Part shown: positions 16,039 to 24,724 of the stretch, one piece after another | Layout of the letters: every line of letters starts with the position of its first letter | Numbering within the stretch: the stretch's first letter is position 1 | Assembly (NCBI GenBank): GCA_964646625.1 | Contig: CAZYHC010000001.1 | Location: 1 to 64,000 of the forward strand | Origin: DAOULT01 sp964646625 | Lineage (GTDB): Bacteria; Chloroflexota; Anaerolineae; CAZYHC01 | DNA length: 64,000 nt | Direction: 5' to 3' | Program-made: the position numbers and the translations under genes | The notes under the pieces: model-generated | Databases searched by the model: none | What the model was told of the DNA's origin: nothing | Seen by the model: only the letters and a program-made list of their open reading frames with translations

Positions 16039-17589
16039 TTAATGTCGGAAATGTCTCATCCCGGTGAATAACATAGCCATCCCCGCCTGGTCTGCGGCGG
16101 CGATCACTTCCTCGTCTCGCATCGAGCCGCCGGGCTGCACCACGGCCCTCACCCCGGCCCTGGCCGCGGCCAACACCCCGTCGGGGAAGGGGAAAAAGGC
16201 ATCTGAGGCCAACACTGCTCCCTGGCAACGTTCCGGGCCGGCCTTCTTGATAGCCAACTCCACCGCATCCACGCGGCTCATCTGGCCCGCTCCCACCCCT
16301 GCCAGGTAGGGCTGTCCATCTGCGCCCTGCACCACCACGATGGCGTTAGACTTGACGTGTTTGACGGCCCGCCAGCCGAAGGCCAGCCAGTTTCTTTCCT
16401 CCTCGCTCGGCTCCCGGCGGGTGACCACCTCCCAGTCCGCTTCATCCCCGAGGGCCACATCCTGCTCCTGCACGAGCAGGCCCCCGCGCACACTTCTTAT
16501 CTCCCAGGGCGGGGCCTGGTCCTCTCCCGCTTCCATCTCCAACTCCAGCAGACGGCAGTCTTTGCGCTGAGCCAGAAGCTCCCTGGCCTCCTCCGTGAAG
16601 GCAGGAGCCACCACCGCTTCCACAAAAAGGTCGCCCATAGCCTGCGCCGTAGCTCCGTCGAAAGGGCGGTTTGCGGCCACGATGCTCCCAAAGGCCGAAA
16701 CCGGATCGCCCTCCAGGGCCAACTGGAAAGCCCGGGCCAGGGCCGGGGCGCTGGACAGGCCACACGGGTTGCCGTGTTTGATGATGACCACCGTGGGGGC
16801 CGTGAAATCCTGCACCACCCGCCAGGCGTTATCCATGTCCAGGATATTGTTGTAGGATAGGGCCTTGCCGCTCAGCAGAACGCCGCTCAGGGGGCCACTC
16901 CCCTTCTGCACAACGTACAGGGCGGCCTTCTGGTGCGGATTTTCTCCGTAACGCAGCTCTTCTTTTTTCGTCACGCCCACCGGCAGGAGGTCTGGGAATC
17001 TCCCCCCTTCGAAGAGCTCCGCCAGATAGCGGCTAATAGTCGCATCGTAGAGGGCCGTTTGTTGAAAAGCCTTCAAAGCCAGCGCCTGCCGCCTCTCCAG
17101 AGCAACGTCGCCCTCCCTCTGCAACTCCTCTACAATGGCCGGATAGTCGTCCGGGTCAGACAGGACGACCACCGCTCTGAAATTCTTGGCCGCAGCCCGC
17201 AGCAAAGCTACCCCTCCGATATCGATCTGTTCCAGGGCCTCCTCCAGGGTTACTCCCGGCCGGGCTATGGTTTGCTGGAAGGGATAAAGGTTGACGGCCA
17301 CCAGCCCGAGGGGCGCAAGCCCGTGCGCGGCCAACTCTTCTACGTCTGCGCTGGTCTGCCTGGCCAAAATGCCGCCGTGAATGGCCGGATGGAGGGTTTT
17401 TACCCGACCGCCCAGCATCTCCGGGAACCCGGTCACCTCTTCCACGGGGCGCACCCTCAAACCGGCCTCTTTCAAAACGCGAGCCGTACCACCAGTCGAA
17501 ATTAACTCTACCTCCATGCTCTCCAACTGGCGGGCCAGGTCTACCACGCCCCGCTTATCCCAAACGCTGAGCAGCGCTCGCCCGATCAT
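16039..17589 (-). CDS. purH: Bifunctional AICAR transformylase / IMP cyclohydrolase
   Basis: Catalyses the last two steps of IMP synthesis: formylation of AICAR with 10-formyl-tetrahydrofolate, then ring closure. The 516-residue length is normal. The N-terminal MGS-like IMP cyclohydrolase domain begins ALLSVWDKRG and includes STGGTARVLKEAG. The transformylase domain has RYGENPHQ and IKHGNPCG. The start at 17589 has AAGGAGGAAG upstream and overlaps the stop of the preceding histidine kinase gene (ATGA), giving translational coupling. The operon also contains hisH and hisF, whose products release AICAR as a by-product; PurH recycles it. Confidence 0.95.
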   Translation of the reverse strand: MIGRALLSVWDKRGVVDLARQLESMEVELISTGGTARVLKEAGLRVRPVEEVTGFPEMLGGRVKTLHPAIHGGILARQTSADVEELAAHGLAPLGLVAVNLYPFQQTIARPGVTLEEALEQIDIGGVALLRAAAKNFRAVVVLSDPDDYPAIVEELQREGDVALERRQALALKAFQQTALYDATISRYLAELFEGGRFPDLLPVGVTKKEELRYGENPHQKAALYVVQKGSGPLSGVLLSGKALSYNNILDMDNAWRVVQDFTAPTVVIIKHGNPCGLSSAPALARAFQLALEGDPVSAFGSIVAANRPFDGATAQAMGDLFVEAVVAPAFTEEARELLAQRKDCRLLELEMEAGEDQAPPWEIRSVRGGLLVQEQDVALGDEADWEVVTRREPSEEERNWLAFGWRAVKHVKSNAIVVVQGADGQPYLAGVGAGQMSRVDAVELAIKKAGPERCQGAVLASDAFFPFPDGVLAAARAGVRAVVQPGGSMRDEEVIAAADQAGMAMLFTGMRHFRH

Positions 17590-20500
17590 GTCAGCTTCCT
17601 CCTTATGTCTTCTACGCTCTGTGTTACGTCCTGAGTTTGATCCTTCAGCGGTAGAACGAAACCAAAAGTGCTGCCCACTCCCCACTCGCTCTCCACCCAC
17701 ACGACCCCACCGTGTTGCTCCACGATAGACTTCACGATAGCCAGGCCCAGACCGGTGCCCCCAATATCCTTGGTAATCTCGTTATTTACCCGGTAGAATT
17801 TCTCAAAGAGATGCTCCTGGTCCTCAGGCGGGATCCCAATACCTGTATCGCTCACGCTCACGGCCAGCCAGTTCGTACCGTCGTCCAATCCCTCGATAAG
17901 GGACCGAAAATAGGGAATGGTGGCCCTGCCAGCTTTCCAGGATTCCAACTCCTCCCCGCCAAGGCGTTCCAGCCTCACCGTCACCGCTCCGCCTTCCAGG
18001 GTGTATTTAAGGGCATTGCCTACCAGGTTATTCAATACCTGTCGCACCCGATTAAGATCGCAGTAGACAAAGGGCAGATCGTCGGGCCAATGGACATCCA
18101 GGGCGATGTCTTTAGCCTGGGCCTGTGCTGTAAGATCATCGGCCACTTCCTGCACTACGCCGCTTAATTGACAAAGCCTCAACTCCAATTCTACCCCGGC
18201 CTCGATCTTGGCTATGTCCAGCAAATCCTCAATAAGAGCTAACATACTCTCGGCCGAGCGTTTGAGGTTACCCAGACAGGTGTGCTGCTTATCATTGAGC
18301 TCGCCCAACATATTCAGCAGATCGGCGAAGCCGAGAATAGCACTAAGCGGGTTCTTCAAATCGTGGGAAGCGGTGGCTACCAGTTCAGACTTCAGGCGGT
18401 CCAGTTCCTTAAGCCGGGTGATGTCCTGCATGACCGCCACCCAGCCCACTCCCATCACTGCCGAAACACTGGCGTGAAAGGTGCGGCCATTGGGGGTCTC
18501 GATTTCTTTCATCAACTGCTCTCCGCCTTCCATGGCCTGGTTGAACAGTTCGATCAAAGGCTGGCTGGGGATGGCCTGTTCCAGAGGCAGCCCCAGGGCC
18601 TTAGCGACCGGCACCGCGAAGGCCCGTTCGGCGGGAGGGTTCATAATCAGCACCCGGTTCTCCTCGTCGGTGGCCAGAACGACGTCGGCGGTGTCTTCCA
18701 GAATAGCTGCCAGCTTGCCCCGCTCTCGGTCGGCCTCAGCGTAGAGACGGGCATTCTCAATGGCAGCCACCGCCTGATTGGCGAAGACCTGGGCTATTTC
18801 TATCTCCTCGTCGAGGTAACTACCGGGTTGGTCGTAGTAGAGAGCCAGCAGGCCGACCACCGTCCCGCCCCGCCGTAAAGGAAGCAGCGCCAGAGAGGAG
18901 TAGCCTTCGCGCTGGATCAAATCTCGTCCCTCCGCTAAGCGGGGATGCTCCAGCGCATCGGCGATGATAAACGGCCGGGGGGAAGTCAAAATTGACGCGC
19001 TCAGCTCCTGCAACAGTTGGCGATAACGGTGGCTGATGCCCCATACGTATTCAGACGACAGGTGGCGGGCCAGCACACAGCGCATCTCCGGCATTTCTCC
19101 CATGAAGATCGCGCAGCGGTTGGCCCCCAAGACGTTCAGGCTCTCGTCGGCGATCGCGGCCAACACCCGAGACAACCCCAGGTGGGCACTGATGGTCGTG
19201 GAGGCCTGAGTCAGGCTCCCCATGCGCGCCAGTTGTCGCACGGTGGCCTCGTAAAGCCTGGCATTCTCGACGGCCAGCGCCGCCGAGCGGGCCAGCGATT
19301 CCAGCAACCAGAGATCATTGTGGTCAAAGCGGCCCTCGGCCTTGTTTACGGCCTCGATCACGCCGATGACTTTATCCTTCACTTTCAGCGGGACCCCGAG
19401 CAGCGAATGGGTGGCTATCCCGACTATATCATCAACCCTGGAGTAGAAACGGGGGTCTTCATCTGCTCTGGACACCAGTACCGGTTGACCCTGCTGGGCC
19501 ACCCACCCGGCTATGCCCGCTCCAGGCGGCAAACGATGGCCCTTCAATCGTTCGGCCCCGCTCCCCACGCTAACCTCGAAAACCAACTCCCCTGTCTCCT
19601 CGTCGAGGAGCAGCACAGAGATGGCCCTTGATCCTAACGCGCTGCTGGCTTCGCTTATCATCACATCCAGCACTTGCTCCAAATCCAGGCTGGAGGACAG
19701 GGCCACACTGGCGGTATAAAGGGTAGCCTGCTCCCGTAACCTTTGCTGAGTCTCTTCGTACAAGCGGGCGTTCTCAATGACCACCGCCGCCTGGCCGGCC
19801 AGGGCCTGGGCCAATTGAAGCTCTTCCGGGGTGAATTGTCTTTCCTCATGATCCTGCAACTCCACTAACCCGATAGAGCGGCCTTTGATCACCAGGGGCA
19901 CCATCAACAGCGATTGCAAATTGAATTGCTCCAGGAGGGCCCGTTCCTGAGCATCGTGCGACTCGTCGCCGACCAGGATGCTCATTGGTTGTCCCGTGCG
20001 CAACACCTTCAGGGTGGCCGGATAATCGTTCAGATCGTAGGTGGTGCCTGTAGGCTCATGGTCGGGCCGGGGTGCCACGTAGTACTCCATCCGGGTGACG
20101 ACCACGTGGGCCTCTTCATCCCAGTCGGAGATGGTGCAGCCCCCCACCCCGAGCGCGATGGTCATCTGTTTGGCCACGTTGTGCAGCACCTCGTCGATGT
20201 CCAGGCTGGAGGAGAGAGCGGTGCTGGCTTCGTAGAGGGTAGACTGCTCCCTCAGACGTCGTTGCGTCTCCTCGTAGAGCTGGGTGTTTCTCACCGTCAC
20301 GGCTATCTGGTTGGCGATGGTCTGGGCCAGGGCCACCTCCTCGGGAGCCCAGCGTTTTCGCTTCCCCAGGCTGTTCAGGCTAATGGCGCCCAGCACTTCA
20401 TTCTTGATGACCAGAGGAACGATGAGGATAGACTTTATACCACTCTCCCTCAACGGGTGGCGGATGCTCTCCAGCAAAGGCTCGTTCTCCGCATCGTCAA

Positions 20501-21419
20501 TGGCCAGCGGCTCTTTGGCCCGCAGCACGTATTCGGCCAGGGCGTTGCCACGGATCGGTATTGTCAGTCCCGTCCTGGACCAGTCCTCTTGCAGTCGGTA
20601 CCCGCTCACCAACTGTGCATACTCTTTTTGCTCGTCGAGGAGTACAATGCCACTCTGCTTCACTCCAAAGACGCGGGTCATGGCCTGGGCCGTGAGATAC
20701 AGAATGCTGTCCATGTCCAGATAAGAGTTCAGCAGAGTGGACATGTTATAGAGTAACTCCAGGCGGTCAGCCCGCTGTTTGACCAGTTTGTTTTGCTGGG
20801 AGATCATCTGGAAGAGGCGGGCGTTCTCGATGGCTACTGCCGCCTGATTGGCAAACGCCTGCACCACGGCCATAGTCTCATAGTCGTAGGAGCGAGGAGC
20901 AGAACTGCACACTGTGAGCACCCCGATAGGCTCTTCCATGCTCAGGAGGGGAACGAGCAGGTAAGAAAGGATGTTCTGCGCGGTCAGCATTTCGTCGAAA
21001 GGAACTCCCTCTTTCAGGTCGCCTACAGGGGTGGCATTTCTGACCCGGATGGAATGATTCAAGATGGGATTGTCTGCCAGCTCAAAGGTCAGGTTTGAGG
21101 TCTTCTCGCTGTCGAGAAGCCCGGCCGCGGCTGCCACTCGCAGGGTCTTGCCCTCCAGCAGCATGATCAGGCTGGCCTCGTGCTCGATCACGCCGGCCAG
21201 ATGGCTCAGCACCTTGGAGAGCACGTCACCAAGCTCGATGGTCGAACCCAGGATGCGCGTTGTCTCCTGCAAGGCATTAGCCAATTTCTGATGGTGCTGT
21301 TCTGACTCCTGGAGAGCGAGATTGATGAGCTCCAGTTCCGCGCCGCGTTTCTCAAGCTGTTCCAGGCGTTGGCGTAAAGCCTGTCTTTCTCTTTGCCAGA
21401 CCTTGGTATTCCTCTCCAT
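17586..21419 (-). CDS. Cytoplasmic five-GAF, PAS sensor histidine kinase
   Basis: A 1277-residue sensor kinase without membrane segments. Order: coiled coil (1-50), five GAF domains (about 55-203, 222-385, 400-565, 580-735 and 750-905), a PAS domain (about 915-1015), a HisKA domain with SHDLKNPLSAILGF, and an HATPase domain with NLVGNALKYT, DTGIGI and GTGLGLAIV. Many short helices ENARLYEE.QRRLREQ link the GAF units, which look internally duplicated. It sits between hisI and purH, and its stop overlaps the purH start, which is unusual for a signalling gene. It may sense a small molecule linked to this pathway, but that is inference; no cognate regulator is adjacent. Confidence 0.9.
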   Translation of the reverse strand: MERNTKVWQRERQALRQRLEQLEKRGAELELINLALQESEQHHQKLANALQETTRILGSTIELGDVLSKVLSHLAGVIEHEASLIMLLEGKTLRVAAAAGLLDSEKTSNLTFELADNPILNHSIRVRNATPVGDLKEGVPFDEMLTAQNILSYLLVPLLSMEEPIGVLTVCSSAPRSYDYETMAVVQAFANQAAVAIENARLFQMISQQNKLVKQRADRLELLYNMSTLLNSYLDMDSILYLTAQAMTRVFGVKQSGIVLLDEQKEYAQLVSGYRLQEDWSRTGLTIPIRGNALAEYVLRAKEPLAIDDAENEPLLESIRHPLRESGIKSILIVPLVIKNEVLGAISLNSLGKRKRWAPEEVALAQTIANQIAVTVRNTQLYEETQRRLREQSTLYEASTALSSSLDIDEVLHNVAKQMTIALGVGGCTISDWDEEAHVVVTRMEYYVAPRPDHEPTGTTYDLNDYPATLKVLRTGQPMSILVGDESHDAQERALLEQFNLQSLLMVPLVIKGRSIGLVELQDHEERQFTPEELQLAQALAGQAAVVIENARLYEETQQRLREQATLYTASVALSSSLDLEQVLDVMISEASSALGSRAISVLLLDEETGELVFEVSVGSGAERLKGHRLPPGAGIAGWVAQQGQPVLVSRADEDPRFYSRVDDIVGIATHSLLGVPLKVKDKVIGVIEAVNKAEGRFDHNDLWLLESLARSAALAVENARLYEATVRQLARMGSLTQASTTISAHLGLSRVLAAIADESLNVLGANRCAIFMGEMPEMRCVLARHLSSEYVWGISHRYRQLLQELSASILTSPRPFIIADALEHPRLAEGRDLIQREGYSSLALLPLRRGGTVVGLLALYYDQPGSYLDEEIEIAQVFANQAVAAIENARLYAEADRERGKLAAILEDTADVVLATDEENRVLIMNPPAERAFAVPVAKALGLPLEQAIPSQPLIELFNQAMEGGEQLMKEIETPNGRTFHASVSAVMGVGWVAVMQDITRLKELDRLKSELVATASHDLKNPLSAILGFADLLNMLGELNDKQHTCLGNLKRSAESMLALIEDLLDIAKIEAGVELELRLCQLSGVVQEVADDLTAQAQAKDIALDVHWPDDLPFVYCDLNRVRQVLNNLVGNALKYTLEGGAVTVRLERLGGEELESWKAGRATIPYFRSLIEGLDDGTNWLAVSVSDTGIGIPPEDQEHLFEKFYRVNNEITKDIGGTGLGLAIVKSIVEQHGGVVWVESEWGVGSTFGFVLPLKDQTQDVTQSVEDIRRKLT

Positions 21420-21511
21420 CAGTAACTTCTTTCTTCACCGCAGACTTGCTTTTGAATTACGAAACGAAGATGCGCCAAGTCTGACAGAGGCGATGGGGAA
21501 AGAGGGATAGA

Positions 21512-21859
21512 TCACTTCCCGACATCTGGGCTGGACTTCCACAGGATACGGTAGAAGCAACTGCGCTGCCCGGTGTGACAGGCCGGGCCACGCGGCCTGA
21601 CCAGCACCAACAGGGTATCAGCATCACAGTCGTAACGTATCTCCAGGATGCGCTGAGTGTTGCCGGAGGTGTCCCCCTTGTGCCACAGTTCTTGGCGGCT
21701 ACGACTCCAGAAATGAGTCTCCCCTGTACTTATGCTCAGGTCCAGCGCTGGGCGATTCATGTAGGCCATCATCAGCACTTCCCCGCTCTGCTGATCCTGC
21801 ACGATGGCCGGTACCAGACCTCTTTCATCCCATTTAATGATTTCCTTATCCGCTTCCAC
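21512..21859 (-). CDS. hisI: Phosphoribosyl-AMP cyclohydrolase
   Basis: Third step of histidine synthesis: opens the purine ring of phosphoribosyl-AMP. It has the family core MAYMNRPALDLSISTGETHFWSRSR (split here by family convention), the metal-binding DCDADT and the Cys pair in ACHTGQRSC. The 115-residue length means there is no fused HisE (pyrophosphohydrolase) domain. I prefer the GTG at 21859, which has AGGGG seven bases upstream; a TTG at 21865 and a GTG at 21895 are alternatives. It follows hisF closely. Confidence 0.9.
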   Translation of the reverse strand: MEADKEIIKWDERGLVPAIVQDQQSGEVLMMAYMNRPALDLSISTGETHFWSRSRQELWHKGDTSGNTQRILEIRYDCDADTLLVLVRPRGPACHTGQRSCFYRILWKSSPDVGK

Positions 21860-21875
21860 TTTCAAGCCCCTAATT

Positions 21876-22631
21876 TTACATCCTGACCAGCACACCCCGT
21901 TCTTCCAGGTACTCTTTCACCTGGCGGATGCTCAACTCCCTATAGTGGAACAGGGAGGCGGCCAGAGCCGCGTCGGCCCCGCCCTCGGTCAGAATTTCGT
22001 AGAAATGCTCCAAAGACCCCGCTCCGCCCGAAGCGACCACCGGGATGGACACCCTATCGGCCACGGCGCGGGTAAGCTCCACGTTGTAACCATCCTGGGT
22101 GCCGTCGTGGTCCATGCTGGTCAGCAGGATTTCGCCTGCCCCCCGCTTTTCCACCTCTTTGGCCCAGGCCAGGGCCTCCAGGCCAGTTGGCACCCGTCCC
22201 CCGTCGATGTAGACCTGCCACCAGTCGCCTTCCCACTTGGGGTCGATGGCTACCACCATGCACTGGCTGCCGAAGCGTTTGGCCCCTTCGGTGATGAGTT
22301 CTGGGGTGCGCACGGCGGCGCTGTTAATGGATATTTTATCCGCCCCGGCCTTGAGGGTGGCCCGGATGTCCTCCACCGTGCGGAGGCCCCCCCCGACGGT
22401 GAAAGGGATGAAAACAGAGTCCGCCACCCGCCGCACCATGTCAATCACGATGTCCCGTCGCTCGTGAGAGGCGGTGATGTCCAGGAAAACCAGTTCGTCG
22501 GCCCGTTCGGCGTCGTAGACCTGGGCCTGCTCCACCGGATCGCCCGCATCCCGCAGATTCACGAAATTCACCCCTTTGACCACCCGGCCGTCCTTGATAT
22601 CCAGACAGGGGATAATGCGTTTGGCTAACAT
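21876..22631 (-). CDS. hisF: Imidazole glycerol phosphate synthase, cyclase subunit
   Basis: With HisH it converts PRFAR and ammonia to imidazole glycerol phosphate and AICAR. A 251-residue beta/alpha barrel of normal length. The two catalytic aspartates are present: CLDIKDGRVVKG and VAIDPKWEGD. TSMDHDGTQDGY and the phosphate loops (GGGLRTVEDI, ASGGAGSL) are also seen. The start at 22631 has AAGGAG eight bases upstream. Confidence 0.95.
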   Translation of the reverse strand: MLAKRIIPCLDIKDGRVVKGVNFVNLRDAGDPVEQAQVYDAERADELVFLDITASHERRDIVIDMVRRVADSVFIPFTVGGGLRTVEDIRATLKAGADKISINSAAVRTPELITEGAKRFGSQCMVVAIDPKWEGDWWQVYIDGGRVPTGLEALAWAKEVEKRGAGEILLTSMDHDGTQDGYNVELTRAVADRVSIPVVASGGAGSLEHFYEILTEGGADAALAASLFHYRELSIRQVKEYLEERGVLVRM

Positions 22632-22682
22632 TTCTTGCGCTCCTTCCTCCAATCTTCCTCCAACTCTATGAAATCCGCTCCC

Positions 22683-22715
22683 AGGGGCCTGGCACTTCCA
22701 AAGTGTCAGCCCCCC
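22683..22715. repeat. AGGTGCCTGGCACTT palindrome, copy 7
   Basis: AGGGGCCTGGCACTTCC with mirror AAGTGTCAGCCCCCC, lying between hisA and hisF. It directly abuts the hisA stop codon (22716-22718). Confidence 0.8.
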
Positions 22716-23447
22716 CTACTCTCGTCCTACTTTTATGGCCTGGGGCAGGGCCACTGCGCCGGTGTATAGCGCCTGCCCGATGATGACCCCTTCCAGATGG
22801 GCCTCTTTGACCCGGCGCACGTCCTCCAGGGAGGAGATGCCCCCGGAAGCGATGACCATGAGCCCTGTGCGTCGGGCCAGCTCGGCGCTGGCCTCGACGT
22901 TCACCCCGCATAGCATCCCGTCGCGGGCGATGTCGGTATGCACCACGCGGCTCAGACCCAACTCCTTCATCTTGAGGGCCAGCTCGAGGGCCGTTACGCT
23001 GGAAACGTTCTGCCACCCGTTAGTAGCTACCTGTCCCTCTCTGGCGTCAATGCCGACGGCCACCTTTTGCGGGCCAAAGCGTTCCAGGGCGCAGGCTACC
23101 AAAGCCGGGTGGCGCACGGCCACCGTGCCCAGGATAATCCGCTGCACGCCCAGGCTCAGCGCTTCCTCGATGCCGGTTATATCCCGCAGACCGCCCCCGA
23201 ATTGAACGGGGATATCCACCGCCGCCACGATGTCTCCCAGGATACGCACGTTGGGCGATTTCTGTCCGAAAGCGCCGTCCAGGTTGACCACGTGCAGCCA
23301 CTCCGCGCCCTCGTCGGCCCAACGCCGGGCCACGACCAGGGGGTCGTCTCCGAAAACCGTCTCTTCCTGCGGGCGGCCCTGGCGCAGACGAACGCAGCGC
23401 CCCTGACGCAAATCTATGGCCGGATAGATGGTTACCTTACCGCTCAT
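22716..23447 (-). CDS. hisA: ProFAR isomerase (HisA)
   Basis: Fourth step of histidine synthesis (Amadori rearrangement of ProFAR to PRFAR). A 243-residue barrel homologous to HisF. Catalytic Asp residues lie in YPAIDLRQGRCVRL and VVHTDIARDGML; the phosphate loops are GGGLRDITG and ASGGISSL. The gene overlaps the end of hisH by 11 bp, which implies coupled translation. Confidence 0.95.
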   Translation of the reverse strand: MSGKVTIYPAIDLRQGRCVRLRQGRPQEETVFGDDPLVVARRWADEGAEWLHVVNLDGAFGQKSPNVRILGDIVAAVDIPVQFGGGLRDITGIEEALSLGVQRIILGTVAVRHPALVACALERFGPQKVAVGIDAREGQVATNGWQNVSSVTALELALKMKELGLSRVVHTDIARDGMLCGVNVEASAELARRTGLMVIASGGISSLEDVRRVKEAHLEGVIIGQALYTGAVALPQAIKVGRE

Positions 23448-24054
23448 CTCCAGTGGCTACATCCACAAAATTACTGAGAATTCTCAACCCTACGTCCTGG
23501 CTCTTTTCGGGGTGAAATTGAATGCCAAAGACATTATCCCGCCCCACGATGGAAGCGTAATCGATTTCATAATCGGTGCTGGCCAGCACGAGGTCAGGGT
23601 CGGTCGGTTGCACGTAATACGAGTGAACGAAGTAGGCAAAAGCGGAGTCGGCGATGCCGGCCAGCAGGGGACTTTCCCGGCGGATGTGTATCTGGTTCCA
23701 ACCGATGTGCGGCACCTTGAGACCCACCTTGAAGCGCAACACCCGACCTTCAAAAACACCCAGGCCCCGATGCAGTCCCATCTCCTCACTTTCCTCGAAG
23801 AGAAGTTGCAGCCCCAGACAGATGCCCAGCAGAGGCCGCCCCTCTGCGATGGCCCCTCGGATGGTTGCGTCCAGCCCTTTATCACGGAGGTTGGTCATGG
23901 CGTCGCCAAAGGCCCCCACGCCGGGCAGAACGACGGCCGGGGCGCGGGCGATGGCCTGGGGGTGGTCGGTCACTATGGCCTCGGCCCCTACCCGCTCGAA
24001 AGCCTTTTGCACGCTTCTCAGATTACCCATGCCATAATCGACGATGGCGATCAT
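23437..24054 (-). CDS. hisH: Imidazole glycerol phosphate synthase, glutamine amidotransferase subunit
   Basis: Hydrolyses glutamine and channels ammonia to HisF. A 205-residue class I amidotransferase. The nucleophile Cys is in LLGICLGLQLLF, and the His-Glu of the triad are in GIQFHPEKSQ. The start MIAIVDYGMGNLRS at 24054 has GAGGGG upstream; the longer open frame passes through a palindromic repeat. Confidence 0.95.
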   Translation of the reverse strand: MIAIVDYGMGNLRSVQKAFERVGAEAIVTDHPQAIARAPAVVLPGVGAFGDAMTNLRDKGLDATIRGAIAEGRPLLGICLGLQLLFEESEEMGLHRGLGVFEGRVLRFKVGLKVPHIGWNQIHIRRESPLLAGIADSAFAYFVHSYYVQPTDPDLVLASTDYEIDYASIVGRDNVFGIQFHPEKSQDVGLRILSNFVDVATGDER

Positions 24055-24086
24055 CGTTTCCCCTCGTCTGCAAAAAGTCCGCTTCC

Positions 24087-24119
24087 AGGTGCCTGGCACT
24101 TTGGAAGTGCCAGGCACCT
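24087..24119. repeat. AGGTGCCTGGCACTT palindrome, copy 8
   Basis: AGGTGCCTGGCACTTTGG with mirror GAAGTGCCAGGCACCT, a near-perfect stem. Its last two bases are part of the hisB stop codon (24118-24120), so the repeat directly borders or created the gene end. Confidence 0.85.
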
Positions 24120-24708
24120 AGGCCAATGTCCCCTTTGTGGAGGGCACTTCTCCTGCCCGTCGGGGGTCGAGGGCCACCGCCTGGCCCAGGGTGCGACCCA
24201 AAGCCTTGAAAATAGCCTCCGCGATGTGATGAGCGTTCCTGCCCTGCAAAAGTTTGACGTGCAGGGTCAGGGCCGCGTGGTGGGCCAGAGCACGCAAAAA
24301 TTCCTCGACCAGCTCGGTCTCAAAGCGGCCGATCCTGGTCTGAGGAAAGTCAACGTCATAGACCAGCAGGCCCCGGCCCGAAATATCGACCGCCACCAGC
24401 ACCAGGGCTTCGTCCATAGGGACAGCCTGGCTGGCGTAGCGGACGATGCCCGCCTTGTCCTCCAGCGCCCGGTGCAGGGCCTGGCCGAAAACGATGCCGA
24501 TGTCCTCCACGCTGTGATGGTCATCGACCTCCACGTCGCCGCTGGCGGTGACGGTCAGGTCGAAGTGACCATGCACGGCCACGTGGGTCAGCATGTGATT
24601 GAGGAAGGGCACCGGGGTCTCGATGTGGTGTGCTCCCCGGCCTTCCAGGGTCAACGATAGCTTGATGTCAGTCTCCTGGGTCTGACGGTGAATCTGGGCC
24701 GTCCGCAT
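24118..24708 (-). CDS. hisB: Imidazoleglycerol-phosphate dehydratase
   Basis: Dehydrates imidazole glycerol phosphate to imidazole acetol phosphate; manganese enzyme. A 196-residue monofunctional form (no HisN-type phosphatase domain). The duplicated metal-binding motifs are present: DDHHSVEDIGI and NAHHIAEAIFKALG, with LNHMLTHVAVHG. Its stop codon overlaps the edge of a palindromic repeat. Confidence 0.95.
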   Translation of the reverse strand: MRTAQIHRQTQETDIKLSLTLEGRGAHHIETPVPFLNHMLTHVAVHGHFDLTVTASGDVEVDDHHSVEDIGIVFGQALHRALEDKAGIVRYASQAVPMDEALVLVAVDISGRGLLVYDVDFPQTRIGRFETELVEEFLRALAHHAALTLHVKLLQGRNAHHIAEAIFKALGRTLGQAVALDPRRAGEVPSTKGTLA

Positions 24709-24724
24709 TCAGTCTTCTCCGGAA

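Noticed and set aside
4381..24119. CRISPR array
   Set aside because: The repeated 33-bp units are kilobases apart and lie singly between genes, with no regular spacers and no cas genes.
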